DNA of 64,000 nucleotides, taken from Gautieria morchelliformis (Eukaryota; Basidiomycota; Agaricomycetes; Gomphales; Gomphaceae). The notes under the pieces are model-generated. The model was not told where the DNA came from. It worked only from the letters and a program-made list of their open reading frames with translations, and did no database searches. Below, piece after piece: positions 54,656 to 64,000 of the stretch. The stretch covers positions 186,001 through 250,000 of the forward strand of contig WHVA01000039.1 of NCBI GenBank assembly GCA_015179125.1, given 5' to 3'. The translations under genes and the position numbers were made by a program. The stretch's first letter is position 1. Each line of letters begins with the position of its first letter.

Positions 54656-55547
54656 CGCACGAGGCATGTACCAGTTTTCCGTGTGCGCTGGCTGCTTCGT
54701 GTTCTGAGAATTTGCTGCCTTCCTTGAGCCACTCCTCTAGCAGCTTTAGCGCAGCTTTGACTTTCTCCGGGGGCAGAGTTGCCGTCTTCGTGGCCAGGTT
54801 CCATATGAACCCTATGTATCTCTGGCACGTTGCAAGTTCCTTTGTTTTTGTGCGGCTCCACGGCACCCCGGCCCATTCTGTCAGTTGTATGAATTCTTCC
54901 TCGGTCCATGTTTGATGTGGTTGACGGATTACGAGGAAGTCGTCGACCCACTTGCAGATGGGTCCGAAGCCGGCTGCCAGGTGAATGTCAACTAGCGTGT
55001 CGGCCACTGCACCGAACACCCCGGCGCTTGATGTTAGCCCGAACATTAGCGCCCGGTCGACGTACGCTTTGCCCTTCCAGTAGACACAGAGCGCGTTCTG
55101 TTGCTCTGGCTGGACGGGCGTCAGTCGATACGCCAACGAGATGTCGAATGCTGCGGCAGTGCAGCCGTTTGGTAGCGCGATTACCATAGCTGCTGTGCTG
55201 TCGAACGTTCCCCACTCTGTCGGGAAATCATCTGAATTTATCCCTCTGTTGATAGATGGGAAGGTCGGGTCGTCTCGCGGGAAGGACAGCTCCTGTACCA
55301 TCCTTAGATCCTCCGAGTGTGGTTTGGGTACCAGTCCGAGCGGTGCTGAGCGGAATGGGCCTATTATTGCTTCGAGCTCTTGCGGTTCGAAGGCTCTGGA
55401 GTATCGTCCTATCCTTTGTTCTGCTATTATATACCTGTCTATCATATCTGGGTTCAGGCGCGAGGAATTGTGATTTTCGAAATAAATGGGTGCGTTTGGG
55501 CAATTCGTGTATTCCGACGTCGAAGCCGCTGCGGAGGCCATGTACAA
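54656..55547 (-). pseudogene. Reverse transcriptase of the PAT-like element
   Basis: Includes FRSAPLGLVPKPHSEDLRMV, AAFDISLAYRLTPV, FGLTSSAGVFGAVAD, and the catalytic VDD box in ICKWVDDFLVIRQ, as in DIRS-type RTs. Fossil. Confidence 0.88.
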
Positions 55548-55619
55548 TATGTTGCCACTTGGTTAGCAAGCCGTATTTACAAAGCAGCGACTCCACTCAG
55601 TTTGGATCGAGTGGAGTCA

Positions 55620-57424
55620 CTACTCTGCTCGGATCACGCTCGGGGCTGGCAGGTGCCAGCTCCGTGTGTGTGCTCTCCACACAGGCTGCAGCCGTGGACG
55701 TTGTTGCAGGCGTCGCCGAAGGTGCAGGACGAGCCCTTGGCCCAGTTGAAGCAGTATTGTCTGCCGTTGGGGGCGATGAGGGCGTGTCTGCTCTTCGCGT
55801 TGCTGGCGATGGCTGCGACTGGCCTGCCGTGGTTGGTTGTAGAGGCCCGGCAGTCGGCAGGTAGATGTCCGCTGGCCCCACACCGAAAGCAGCACGCACG
55901 AGGTTTCTTCTTCGCTGGCGGTGGTGAGAACTCCCGAGGAAACGGTCGCTTGCCTGCCGGCGACGTGGGGCGCGCCGGTGACAGTCCTATGGTCGGCTTG
56001 GTCGCTATGATCGTCAGGGCTGTTACGTCCAGCGTGCTCAGGTCGTGCGCTGGGTTCATAGCTGCTAGCTCGCGCTGCTGGACGTCGTATTCCATTGCTG
56101 TTTCCCAGTTGTGCGACCGTCCTAAGTCCATTACTAACTTGTGGTGCGACGCGAGTGCGTTTTCTCTTGCTTCGCCATGGTAAAACCCGGTTCTTTCCTC
56201 GGCAGCTTTGGCTGCTGCATACCATTCTACCGCCGTTACGTGCTTCTCGTTCCTGCGGTCGAGCCCTTTGGCTGTGAGACCTCCGTGCACGTTGACTACA
56301 AAGTCTTCTTTGCCCTTGCTGGCCTTGATGCGCGCAAACAGGGAGAGCACCGTGTATGGCACGTAGAGGAAGGCTCTGAAGGCCTCATCCGCTTTTGGCG
56401 GGATGGCTATCAGGGGCGGGTGGTCAGCCTGTGCCCATGTGCGATTAAGGATGCGAGAGGGATGGGAGAAAGGGGGGGGGGGGGGGGTTCTGCGACTGAC
56501 TGGCTAGGTGCATGCGGCGGCCTTTAGCCGGCTTGCCCTGCGGCTTTCCGCTTGCCTTTGTGAGTGGCCTCTAGCCCACACTCATGAGCAGCCTTTAGCC
56601 TGTACTCGTGCATGCTCTCTAGTTTGCGCTCATGATGGAGGCCTTTAGCCCATACGGTCTGCGGTCCTCGCCGACGACCCTGTGTGGCCTTTAGCCAGTG
56701 GCGGGCAGGGTGAGCCTATCGCTCCGCTCGCTCGGCGATGTGTACTCTTGGTGTAGTTGCGGGACGGTGGGATTCGGGCGTGTGGACAGGGGACTGGGGA
56801 CTCACCTATGTCTAGCGCACTTGCTTTGAAGCCCGGCACGAGGTCCGGGAGCTGGGCTCTTCTGTTCTCGTCCTTGGCCGCTGCCCTGGCCCGTTCGATG
56901 GTTGCTTCGTCGGCGAACAGGGCCTCCTGGCTCCGTGCCTGCGTGTGCTGTTGTGCCGCCACAGTCTGGGCAGGGTCCGGCTGTTGCTGCGGCTGCGGGC
57001 TGGGCTGCTGCTGGGTGGGTGGCGGCTGTTGTTGCAGCTGTGGTAGCGGTTGCTGTCAGGGCAGGGGTGGTTGTTGTTGTGGCAGCAGTGGTTGCCGCTG
57101 GGGAGGAGGTGGTTGCTGCTGCTGCTGGCTTCTGGCGGCCGCTACTTCGGCTCTGAGCCGCACTATCTCCTCCTCTTGTTCCTTTAGCTTGGCGGCTACT
57201 TCCCTGTCGACGGGTGGCATATTCTGCTGACTGCGGGCGTCGGCGTTGAGGGCCTCTCGGTTTTGGGCGGTTGGGTTGGGCCTGTGCGGTTGGTGATCCG
57301 CTCGCTGGTGGGGGATGTGGCGCGCGGTGGTACCGCCTGGTGGTGCACCTTGTTTGGTGCCTTGGTCGCGTTGCGTCTGGGACGGTGGTGGCGTTAAGTT
57401 TAGCCCTAGGTGTTCGTGAGTCAT
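55620..57424 (-). pseudogene. Gag-like region of the PAT-like element, intron-containing
   Basis: The first part (from MTHEHLGLNLTPPP at 57424) is Gln/Pro-rich with a short coiled coil. A donor GTGAGTCCCC lies near 56806. The second part (from about 56430 down) carries PYTVLSLFARIKASKG, a CCHC knuckle CFRCGASGHLPADC and a CCCH-like finger (CTFGDACNNVHGC). The intervening 56430-56806 contains a C/G run and repeated GCCTTTAGCC words and is probably an intron. Fossil. Confidence 0.75.
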
Positions 57425-57437
57425 TGTGTCGGTATGA

Positions 57438-57599
57438 GGGACAGAAAGGAAGGGGGTTCTAAGTAGCGAGTGAAAGATGGTGACTACGAGGCTTGAGGGA
57501 GTGTGGATGGGGGAAGAGCGAAAAGCGGCTGATCAGGAGGCGCCCGCTGCTACGCGCCGCTGGACGCTGGGTGCCGGCGTTCGCCGGCACCTAACTCAT
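57438..57599 (-). repeat. Split direct repeat A1
   Basis: A 162-bp block (GGGACAGAAAGGAAGGGGG ... CACCTAACTCAT) nearly identical to 52660-52821. Near its outer end it contains a perfect palindrome GTGCCGGCG-TT-CGCCGGCAC. Confidence 0.9.
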
Positions 57600-57750
57600 G
57601 ATGTGCACCGGTTAATTATGTAAGGTTCGGCATACTGAGTGAATGATAACCGAGAACGTGTGTAATCTAAATTATACGCGTACAACAACTCTGCTACCAC
57701 ACTGCGAGCCCAACCACGGCCAGTCCCCCACGAACGCCCGAACCCATTCA

Positions 57751-58205
57751 TCACCAATCTGCATCGATGCAATCGTCGTCGCCGCCACGATAAGTCATAG
57801 CCTCGTGAGCCGAACTCATTACCCACGCATACTGCAAAGACAGGCTGTGAAACATGTATTCGGTGGCAATTACATCAAGTTCAGAAGACACTGGGAGAAT
57901 GGATGGAAGATGGGATTTGCGGGTGCAATCTCACCGAACGTTATAAGCAGCCATATCATGCTGTCGATAAAATTCGTTACTCCACGACTTCCCGGCGTTG
58001 CCAATGCGTTCAGCGAGGATTTCCTGGGTGCCAGCGCCGGAGAGGTCGCTGCGGAAGAAGCCAAGGATATCGTAGATATCCGAGAGGTCAACCTGCGGAA
58101 GGGCGGCGAGTAAGATGCAATAGGGGAAGACGGCGGGAAGGGGCTGGGAATATAGTGTACCCAGGGCATGATATGTTCCGCGTACCAAACGGGGCTGGGA
58201 ATAAG
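57751..58205 (-). pseudogene. GT90 (CAP10-type) glycosyltransferase, 3' end
   Basis: The minus-strand reading WYAEHIMPWVHYIP, then VDLSDIYDILGFFRSDLSG, AERIGNAGKSWSNEFYRQHD and MAAYNVR, matches the C-terminal half of fungal CAP10/GT90 xylosyltransferase-like proteins of the secretory pathway. A final exon reads LSLQYAWVMSSAHEAMTYRG with the stop at 57751. The intron before the last exon has a clean GTGAGA...CAG. The junction after HYIP has no GT donor, and upstream catalytic exons are absent, so it is a remnant. Confidence 0.72.
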
Positions 58206-58370
58206 TACATTGGCTCAGAGCCGCTTAGATCGCGTGCTCCACGCATTCTCAACTATCTGCATTGTACTCAGCACACGTGGACAAGGTACAGTCCCCCTGA
58301 CAGCTGAGTGAACCTACGTCCATGATATACTTATAAACCCACGCGTCCTCTGACAGTGGGTCCAACATAC

Positions 58371-59400
58371 AGAAATCCTTGTTTTTTGCGTAGGCGCGAA
58401 TAAAGTAGCTGCACTCTAATGTCTGTTGCGTGTTGCGCCAAGGATAGAATAATTGAGCTGTGCGCTTCAATTTACTTCAACCGCTCGGCCTGGTGGACGA
58501 ATGCATAGGCGTCGCCAATCATTTTCGCCAGACCATCGATGCTATCATCCTGGTCCATCTGACCAATGATCGTCTAAAACCCCAAATTTCAGCTATGTCT
58601 CGGTTGGTGTATGTACCTTGTGAGCAAGGGACAGGTTGGACTTAAAACCAAGCGCACCGTGTTAATGAGACAACGGAGAAGACCAGCCTAACATACATCT
58701 GAGGCCTTGTCCACGATATCGGTAAACAGTCTGATATTGTCCGCAAGGGGAGCCCAAGTCGCCGATATTGTATTAAAAGTATTGATGGTGGAAGTGGTGA
58801 CATCAGCCCCAGCCCTTGCATCAATTAGGGATGGTGTGGAGAACATATCATTGACCTCGTTCTACAGGCTGCTTCGTTCAACTGGGCCTCGAGCGCGTCG
58901 CCGGATGTCGCAAAAACACGGGGGTGAACTCTAGCACAGTCAGAACCCCATGCATCTTCCCTGACTTATTTGATTTTCGCAGTTTGTGAGCAACGGCTGC
59001 TGTGTTCGATGATTACGTGTGGATTCCATCGATGAGCCAAACGGACTGACCGCCAGTTGTTCCTTCTGCAAGAAGCAACTCAATCCTTTCCTTCGCACCG
59101 CCTATGTAGTCATGACGTGCGAAGGTACGACGCCCATATACTTCAACTTCCGACACAGAAGACCCATTCAAGTGGAAGCTGTGTATGGGTTTAAGATCAC
59201 ATCGAGATAATAACACTGGGATTAAACGCACAAATAGAATGGCTCGTTCCACGAGGCAGTATTGCAGCTAACGCAGTCTTCTGGGTATCCTTATCGATGA
59301 AGAGTTTCACGAAGCAGTGACTAGGACGCTTGCCGAACAGTGTGTACATATTGGGAGGATGGGTGCATTTCATGTCTGTTGCCGATCTACAAGAGTCAGT
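58371..59400 (-). pseudogene. C2-domain / STAND-type (NLR-like) protein N-terminal remnant
   Basis: The first part on the minus strand resembles an Agaricomycete C2 domain: CFVKLFIDKDTQKT, NTASWNEPF in a neighbouring frame, and RHDYIGGAKERIELLLAEGT. Downstream come INTFNTISATWAPLADNIRL, FTDIVDKASDV, QMDQDDSIDGLAKMIGDAYA, FVHQAERLK and ECSYFIRAYAKNKDF. These match the helical region that in many mushroom proteins sits between a C2 domain and a NACHT/P-loop NTPase. Frames change several times, and no P-loop (GxxGxGKS) follows before the GT90 remnant. It is a decayed N-terminus of a probable immune- or self-recognition-type receptor (inference). Confidence 0.55.
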
Positions 59401-59409
59401 ATGCAATAG

Positions 59410-61377
59410 GCAGCGGCAACGAAAGAGTCTTTCCTGAAACTTTGATTCCTGCAGGAATACTTCGGGGTGGAGAGTGAACAGTTGGCTCCTAGAAAAGTGA
59501 GCATGGACTTACGCTATTGTACCTTTAACGTTGCCCCTAACGGTATGCATTGTTCGTGTTCAAGGTGGGTGGTAGGACGACATCGGCGAAACCGCAATCA
59601 TGCCAGCGCCTCATATACGCTTGGAAGGCCGTACATTGCACATACCCATACACTCCTCAGGCCAGACTTGAGGCTCATTGTAGTATTTTATAATTGTTCC
59701 ACAGGGTCCCAAGTGGAAGTTACAGTAAGCATTGTAGAACCCTTTTACACAAGTATGCAATTGGCCTTTATCCAACTTACACGAATAGGTAACCCTCGCA
59801 GCTCATTCCCGATGGCCCATCTCCATCACCTCCCTCGTCACCATCCATCCTCGACTTCCTCCTCGTCTCCCTCATCTTCTTCTCCATCTTCGATCAGACT
59901 CTTCTCTTCCTCCGTGATGCGGGGCACGTCGAACCCAACGAGGGAAAAAAAGGAAGTGCAAAGGGAACATAGCGAAAAGAATGACACGAATGGAACGCAA
60001 AGAGTAACACAAATTTGAATGCACCCTAATCCAGGACAGCTTAGTACGCGTGGCCCAGCTTGTACTGCGCGGGCGCGAAGCCGAGGAATTCCGTGCGTTG
60101 GTTGTGGGAGCATGTGGCAGTGTGGGGAGGGAGGACTAGGAGAGGGGGGTGTTAGTAAAGTTGATGGGATGGTGGGTGGGAAAGAATGGGTGGTGAGTAC
60201 GAGGGACACGAAATGCAGCACGAGTCCACGCGCCGGGCCAGGGAGAGAAAACGAGCAGGAGCAACATCTGGAAAATAACGACGCAACGAAAGGAAACGCG
60301 ACTCACAAGCCCCCGGGCCCAGCGCGCCCGACGGGGACAGCAACGCGGTGGCTACTTGCGCGGTTGTCGAACTCGCCGCGGAGGGTACGCCGGTTGTGGC
60401 CCCTGTGTCCGGGATCAGGCACAGCCAGCGCGCAGCGGGAGGGGCGGCGAGACACCGAGTGAGGGTTCGCTAGACATCAATTAACTTTCATGCACACACA
60501 CCGTCAGAACCGCAACGCAGCGAGACAACAGCAGGACCCACCTCGACGCTCAGCCCTCGGGCGGCGCGGACGAGCAGCAGCGGATGCCAAGCTGGCCGAG
60601 GAGGTGGGTCATCGCGAGGCGCTGCGGGGACGGGGTAGCGTGAGCGTAAGGGGTTGTGGGAAAGGCGGGTGGGAAGCGTATCGCGTGCATGCGAACGGGA
60701 GTAATACAGGCGTCAGCAATCTACTCCAAAAGCACAAAACAGGCACCAAGCCCAGGGAACGCGCGCCACATTCACATACAAAGACGCCTCAGTGCCATCG
60801 CCACCTCCGGCGTGCCCGCCTACGCAATACCCAGCCTAAGCGGGCGGTCAGCACCGAGCACAGCACGATGTGCGAGGGGGCAGGAGTGCAAAGGCGCCAG
60901 GGCCCGGAGACGGGCTGAGGTAGTCGGAGGCGGGGAATGAGGTTCGAGAAGCGGGTCCATACGGAGCGGGTTCCCCGGGGAGTATGTGAGTGAGTCGTCG
61001 AGTGTTCGGGCCATCTGCGAGGAGATCAGAGCCAGAAGGAACGCGATCCTGACACACGCACATCAGCGCGCAGGCTGGCCATCGTCCTCTCCGGCATCAG
61101 GGCGACAAGGTTGAGTGCGCGGTCGTCCTCTGGAAGGAAGTTGGGCCGGACGGGCCGTTTGTGCGGATGCGTAGGACATTGTGTGTGCCGTGCTCCTGGC
61201 TGGGTGTCGTGGCCGAGTGTGGCGTCTGTCACGTGATCACGTCAGACGTGCTGCGTGGGAATCGATATCGATGCATCGATGCCGGCACGCTCCTTCCTTT
61301 GTACGCTTCGTCCAGTTGTGTGTGCCGCCTATCCTTTGAGAATGCCAACGCCAATATACCCTACACAGTGTCAGTGC
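59410..61377. other. No supportable gene
   Basis: Contains a TC/TCC-rich simple stretch (about 59820-59920). GC-rich sequence from 60010 to 61260 has open frames on both strands but no recognisable domain or clear exon-intron pattern. A plus-strand stretch from 59467 reads through several repeats without family resemblance. Confidence 0.4.
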
Positions 61378-61549
61378 TGTTGAAGTATCCATCGCTCAAC
61401 CATTCCTTACTCATCTATGGTCACTCGTGGTTCCACCAGTTCAAGCTCCTCTCGAATCCCATAGTTACAGTAGCTAGTCCACTGTATATTTTTCTGAGAC
61501 CTCGCGAGTCGAGGATTATTATTCTTGTCCTTTACTATCACTGCGCTCA
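61378..61549 (+). repeat. Putative copia 5' LTR
   Basis: 172 bp from TGTTGAAGTATCC to CTGCGCTCA, followed a few bases later by GGTTATGGGCCC, a typical copia primer site. There is no second copy in the window to confirm the ends. Confidence 0.55.
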
Positions 61550-61622
61550 AGAGGTTATGGGCCCCGCGCTCTAAACCGTAACCCGAAAGCCAAGTAAAAA
61601 AAAATCTGTAACAATCGCCGAT

Positions 61623-62486
61623 ATGTCTACCTCCATACAGCCGAGTTCGCTATATCGAATCGAGCCGCTTAGCAGGGATAACTACCCTGCATGGAAGGAA
61701 AAATGCGGTGGATCCTGCTAGAACAAGACCTGTGGGACCACGCAATGGGACAGACGACAATGCCAGTGCCGGCCGACGATAAAAACGTCACCGCCACTGA
61801 AACGCAAGTGATCGCAGACTGGACTAAAAAAGACCAACGAACATTTGCGGCAACCAGTCTTCGTATTAGCGACGAATACCTGGTATATACATATGGTGCC
61901 TCGACGGCACACGAGGTATGGCAAGCCCTGCTTACAATTTTCGAGGCAAGAGGGCCGTTAGGCATAATCAATGTGCGTAGGGACTTTTTCCGTACCTTCG
62001 CAGCAGAGGGTGGCAACATGGAGGAGCATATCAGAAAGCTCCGTAGTCTCCAAAAACAGCTGCACGCACTCGGCGACTTGGTCAATGACCACGATTTCTG
62101 CAATGCATTACTCACCTCCCTACCGCTCCTGGTCACCTTCCTCACCGCCATCAACCCTGCTCTCCCGTGCTCACCTCCGACGCCCTGATCGCGCGTATCA
62201 TGGAGGAAGACCGTACTCGGTGTTCAAGCACCGAGACAGCCCTGCGATCCAGGATAGGACCCACGGAAAGGGCCGGAATGGACGCGGTGATGGCGCTACA
62301 AAGGGTAAATGCAATAATTGCGGAAAGAAGGGCCACTGGGTCAAGGATTGTTGGGCTAAGGGTGGTGGCAAGGAGGGGGACGCACCTAAATGGTGGAAAG
62401 GTGACAAATCCAAAAATTCCGCTAAGCAGGCTACCGAAAATAACGCGCTGCTGATGAATTCACTTTTGCGCCATAGAGTCCGTTGA
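61623..62486 (+). pseudogene. Copia gag with CCHC knuckle
   Basis: Begins MSTSIQPSSLYRIEPL and shows RDNYPAWKEKMRWILLEQDL, STAHEVWQALLTIFEARG and MEEHIRKLRSLQKQLHALGD (UBN2-type gag). A knuckle CNNCGKKGHWVKDCW follows near 62311-62355. Fossil. Confidence 0.88.
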
Positions 62487-64000
62487 CAACGACGATCACT
62501 CGTCCCTTGCTGAAGACCGGACCTACCGTGCTGACATTTCAGCGTCTGACTGGCTGGCAGACACGGGGTCAACGACCCACATAGCCCGGAGCAGGGATCA
62601 CTTCGTCGATTTTAAGGCGGAACCGTCCGAGATCGACGGTATCACACCTGGGAGCCCACTGAAAACCCTAGGGCATGGGGTTGTTCAGATGGAGTTCTGC
62701 GCCGGTAACCGCACGTTCACGGTGAGACTCACAGACGTGAAACACGCCCCCAATGCGCCGAACAACATACTCAGCGTGGGACGGCTCACGGACGTGGAAC
62801 ACGTCGCCTTGTTTACTAACGAGGGCGTGAAGTTCCGCTCCCAATCCGGAACCGTCTTCGCTGAGGGGCGCAAAGTAGGTCGTGTTTACCTCATGCGCGC
62901 CCGGATCTGTCCTGGTATCCAGACAGACATCGCTGCTGTGGCCAAGCCGAAGTCCTGGGATACCTGGCACCGGATCCTCGACACGTGAACGTTAGCGCGA
63001 TCAAAGCCATGAAGTTGCATGACCTGGTCACCGGGATGGAAGTAGACACATCTGCGCCGGTCACGCAGTGTGCTGCTTGCATTCAGGGCAAGCAGCATGT
63101 GGACCATTCCCCAAACGTTCGGAGGACATCGTTGCACATGTGGGCGACTTGTCCATCTCCGATGTTTGGGGGCCGGCGAACACTGAGGGCCCAACGCGAG
63201 AGCGGTATTTTTACTCCTTCACCGATGTTAAAAGCAGGTACACAGTGCTTTATTTCAGCCACTCCAAGGACAGCGTCCTCGATCGATTCAAGGAGTATGC
63301 TGCCCTGGTTGAAACACAGACGGGACGTCCGCTCAAACGCTTGCGAAGCGACGGTGGTGGCGAGTATATTAGCACGGCTTTTAGGCTTTTCTGTGCTGAA
63401 AAAGGGATCATCATGGAGTCCACTGCCCCTTATTCCCCAGCTCAGAACGGCATCGCAGAACAATTAAACCGCACACTGTTAGAACACGCACGCGCGATGA
63501 TATTTGCGAAACAGCTGCCCAAGACCCTATGGGCGAGGCCGTCGCTTACGCCTGTTATATCAAGAACAGATCGCCTACGCATGCGCTTGGCACGGATATG
63601 ATGCCCTACCAGGCGTTCTTTGGCAAGAAACCAGATGTCGGGAAGTTGGAGGAATTTGGTAAAAAGTGTTGGATTAAGTCCCTGACCAACGCCGTACTAA
63701 ACTAGAACTGAAGTCCGAGCAACACATCATCTTCACCGGTGTTGCCCCCAACGCAAAAGCCTGGAAATATTACAATGTACACTCGCACCACATCCAAACC
63801 TCCCACAACGTCATTTTCGACGAGACCGACACCACCATCCACCCTGTGCCCGATGACGACGACTTGGAGGCCGCACCGATCGTCAGGAATGCCCCTGGGG
63901 CCGCCCAGTTGGCTCCTGTCCCTGCACCCACTGCCCCTGCACTGATCGCCGTGCCTCCAGGTGGCGTCGTCACAACTGGCGCTGTGGCTGCGGACCCAAG
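62487..64000 (+). pseudogene. Copia protease and integrase
   Basis: Protease WLADTGSTTHIARSRDHF near 62550. The pre-integrase zinc-binding region includes DTWHRIL and CAACIQGKQHVDH. The integrase core shows YFYSFTDVKSRYTVLYF, LRSDGGGEYIS and YSPAQNGIAEQLNRTLLEHA (D, D, E positions). Past 63740 it is Pro/Ala-rich linker before the missing RT. Confidence 0.88.

Larger units (their letters stand above)
52354..57599 (-). mobile_element. PAT-like (DIRS superfamily) tyrosine-recombinase retrotransposon
   Basis: Order on the minus strand: repeat A1 (57438-57599), gag-type frames, RT, an RNase H block, tyrosine recombinase, repeat B1 (52822-52913), A2 (52660-52821) and B2 (52354-52446). This is the split direct repeat plan of PAT-like elements, not the inverted repeats of DIRS1. 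Several breaks are present and the RNase H block reads on the opposite strand to its neighbours. It abuts the 5' end of Helitron copy 5. Fossil. Confidence 0.82.
61378..64000 (+). mobile_element. Ty1/copia element, 5' part, running off the window
   Basis: 5' LTR (about 61378-61549), an initiator-tRNA-like primer site (GGTTATGGGCCCCGC near 61553), gag, protease and integrase follow in copia order. RT and RNase H would lie beyond 64000. The coding part shows several breaks. Confidence 0.88.

Noticed and set aside
1-64000. tRNA, rRNA or other structural RNA genes
   Set aside because: None recognised on either strand by eye; short RNA genes could be missed without a covariance search.

Overview
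This window looks like a transposon-dense, gene-poor stretch of an Agaricomycete (Basidiomycota) genome. The host genes that can still be read have many short introns of about 45-60 bases. The families present are typical of mushroom-forming fungi: a microsomal P450, a GT90 glycosyltransferase, a C2/STAND-type protein and Tad-like LINEs. Every assignment was made by eye from translated sequence, and no database search was possible.

Layout. 1.1-3.3 kb: a multi-exon cytochrome P450. 3.4-4.9 kb: a solo LTR with a target duplication and a fragment of a second LTR of the same family. 5.0-9.8 kb: an old Ty3/gypsy chromovirus on the minus strand with an unrecognised open frame after pol. 9.8-13.4 kb: low-complexity sequence with no gene I can support. 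13.4-16.5 kb: an AT-rich island with a cluster of 11 TGACTCA sites, a PIF/Harbinger-type DDE transposase with a C-terminal chromodomain, and a divergent coiled-coil frame. 16.5-22.7 kb: a young Ty3/gypsy element with nearly identical LTRs. 22.7-26.4 kb: LTR pieces and a second gypsy remnant. 26.4-28.2 kb: a LINE. 28.3-30.7 kb: a short-chain dehydrogenase remnant cut by a copia remnant, a 383-bp foldback, and an unrecognised gene fragment. 30.7-33.5 kb: a truncated relative of the young gypsy. 33.5-35.0 kb: two convergent LINE ORF1 fragments. 35.0-36.4 kb: an Hsp20-like fragment and an NSE2/MMS21-like SUMO ligase.

37.6-52.35 kb is the most striking part: five Helitron copies on the minus strand abut head to tail. 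Each joins its neighbour 3' CTAG (or CTGG) to 5' T, mostly TC. One 6.4-kb copy carries a recognisable but broken Rep-helicase gene whose 5' leader holds four tandem copies of an exon-plus-intron module. The other four are non-autonomous; three carry a 17-bp minisatellite and one a related repeat block.

52.35-57.6 kb: a PAT-like tyrosine-recombinase retrotransposon with split direct repeats (A1 - genes - B1 A2 B2). 57.75-59.4 kb: remnants of a GT90 gene and of a C2/STAND-type gene. 61.4 kb to the end: a copia element running off the window.

The host genes do not form a pathway. The elements interact by insertion: copia into a dehydrogenase, gypsy into the AT-rich island, an LTR into a Helitron, and the PAT-like element against a Helitron end.
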